Assembly: GCA_034509495.1 (NCBI GenBank)
Contig: CM067503.1
Coordinates: 22,009,161-22,073,160, forward strand
Origin: Acestrorhynchus altus
Taxonomy: Eukaryota; Chordata; Actinopteri; Characiformes; Acestrorhynchidae
Direction: 5' to 3'
Length of the DNA stretch: 64,000 nucleotides
Below, one piece after another: positions 62,471 through 64,000 of the stretch. Both the position numbers and the translations under genes were made by a program. The first letter of the stretch is position 1, and every line of letters begins with the position of its first letter. A model generated the notes under the pieces. That model searched no databases. It was not told the DNA's origin and worked only from the letters and a program-made list of their open reading frames with translations.

Positions 62471-62959
62471 AATCTTACAGTGTGTCATTAAGAAGCTCTA
62501 GTTTCATATTTCTCTAACACAAGTACAGTAGTGTGTCCCTGCCCCCTGAATGTGTTCTGTCTGATAACATTAGTGAAAATGTGGAGAGAGGATATTTTGT
62601 TTTTGTTCCTAGTGGCATGTCACTAATGGAAAGTGGTGGAAAGTTCACTCTAAAATTGATAGCATCTCCCACATTTTATGTGCCTGTGTTTATACACAAA
62701 TGAAACACTGGGGTTGCAGGAGAAAATCTTTTCTTAGATTATGAAGAGCACATTCTTCAGAAAGAAAAGACTGGACCTAGATGGAACTTAATATAGCAGA
62801 TTAAAAAATCAGTTTAAAATATCTATTCTTTTGGACTCTATTCTTTTAAAACTGTCACAAGCATTGTTTGTAGCAATGAGAAATATGTCAGTATATTCAA
62901 TATGTTCACTGTAGTGTACATGACCAAAAGGTACCAGATTCTTGCTTATTCTGTGATTC
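62471..62959. other. Intronic, no gene recognised
   Basis: No repeat or domain recognised. Confidence 0.45.
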
Positions 62960-63210
62960 TTCTAACTTACTTCTAAAAGTAAATAGGCAGTACTATAGGA
63001 ACAACCTCTACTCTTCTGGAAAGACTTTGGATTAGGAGTTGCAACATTGCTGTAAAGATTTGATTGGATTTCTGGCACTTAGCTTATCTTAAAAGTTTTG
63101 AATGGGACTCCATCACTCCAGAGAACACAGCTCTACTGCTCCTCATTGTAATGCTGGGGGGCTTTAAACCCTTCTAACTGAAGATCTGGACATAGGGCAG
63201 TTTTCTGGAC
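62960..63210 (-). mobile_element. Decayed Tc1-like transposon fragment
   Basis: CTACTCTTCTGGAAAGACTT, TTGCAACATTGCTGTAAAGA, CACTCCAGAGAACACAGCTC and GGGGGGCTTTAAACCCTTCT are in the same order as the 11.2-kb and 24.3-kb copies. Internally deleted. Confidence 0.65.
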
Positions 63211-63312
63211 ATATATTAAACCTAGTATTGAAGAACAAAATTCAAATAAAGCCCATTACAACATCCCTGTCCAGAAAAGAGTTCATAAAGTAGTAACAAC
63301 ACAAAATATGGT

Positions 63313-63690
63313 ACATACAGTGCATCCAGAAAGTATTCAAAGTGCTTCACTTTTGCACGTATGGTTATGTCACAGCCTTATTTCAAAATGGATTCAATTA
63401 ATTTTCCCTCAAATTTCTACACACCATACCTCATAACAACACAAAATACTTTGTTGAAGCACATTTGGCAGCAACTACAGCCTCAGCTCTTTCTGAGTGA
63501 GTGTGATGCTACATGCCTTGGCACATCTGATTATGTGAATTTTCTCCCATTCTTCTTTGCAGAACCTCTCAAGCTCTATCAGTTAGATGGGGAGCATTGG
63601 TGCATAGCCATTTTCAGATATCTCCAGAGATTCAATCAGGTTCATACCTTGGTTCTGGCTGTGCAATTCAAGGACATTCACAGAGTTGGA
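63313..63690 (-). mobile_element. Tc1-like transposon end with C-terminal transposase part
   Basis: TACATACAGTGCATCCAGAA at 63313 is the same terminus as the element at 22467. 63595-63690 on the minus strand corresponds to the SPDLNPIEHxW region (antisense words GCCATTTTCAGATATCTCC and CAAGGACATTCACAGAGTTG). The plus frame 63361-63693 is its antisense shadow. Truncated after about 380 bases. Confidence 0.8.
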
Positions 63691-64000
63691 TGAAAACTGT
63701 GAAAGAAGTTTAAAAAGGGGAAAAATAATGTTGGGCCAAGCTACCCCTTATAAACAGGCAAGTGTTGATAGCCGTCCAGTGAGGCATAGGATTTATTTTG
63801 ATCATTTAGGTTGGTGTTTGTGTTGGTGAAATGTAAAGCCCCTGTGAGTCACTCCATTCCACGTTTTGTGTATCCATTTGTGCGAGCTTTTTGCTGGGTC
63901 TTGTTGAAATGCCCCCATTCCCCAGGTGTGAGTTCACAATGGTATGGTCTATTTGTAGCAAAGGTATGTTTTAGGCATGATTCCATGCTGTGTAGTAAAT
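63691..64000. other. Intronic or unresolved, no gene recognised
   Basis: No feature recognised. The sequence after 63690 is unrelated to the Tc1 element. Confidence 0.45.

Overview
The window looks like non-coding vertebrate genomic DNA, almost certainly from a teleost fish. It is AT-rich, carries many long dinucleotide microsatellites, and is full of decayed Tc1/mariner transposons, an L2-clade LINE, hAT-type MITEs and other fish-type interspersed repeats. Several repeats (near 44.6/52.0, 29.5 and 43.6 kb) resemble ones I associate with otophysan fishes (catfish, characins, cyprinids). I could not verify the species. There are no operons, and no recognisable tRNA, rRNA or CRISPR. Almost every long reading frame lies inside a microsatellite, minisatellite or dead transposon.

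Region by region. 1-39.1 kb appears intergenic. It holds Tc1-family remnants (about 9.7, 11.2, 11.4-12.6, 22.5-23.5 and 24.4 kb), two LINE reverse-transcriptase fragments (29.7 and 35 kb), three minisatellites, and three recurring repeat families, named here R1, R2 and the GGTTCT family. 36.5-39.1 kb holds a 5'-truncated L2 LINE followed tail-to-tail by the inverted 3' end of a second L2. 39.46-40.3 kb is the only clear gene signal: a CpG-rich promoter with a CCAAT box, G-rich run and TATA-like element, a near-consensus RE1/NRSE (REST) site at the inferred transcription start, a two-codon upstream ORF with a strong Kozak context, a TC/GA stem-loop in the leader, and a first coding exon (28 codons plus one base) encoding a signal peptide and ending at a perfect GTAAGT donor. 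The gene is read on + and is probably neuronal, but I cannot name it.

40.18-64.0 kb is best read as the start of that gene's long first intron. I found no convincing second exon. It contains more Tc1 debris, a hAT MITE nested in an older repeat, an R1 palindrome at 54.3 kb, and a composite inverted-repeat (foldback) structure at 61.15-62.06 kb.

How the parts work together: the supportable biology is one promoter plus exon 1 with several layers of likely control (REST silencing, uORF and leader structure in translation, a long intron). The rest is repeat-driven sequence evolution around it.
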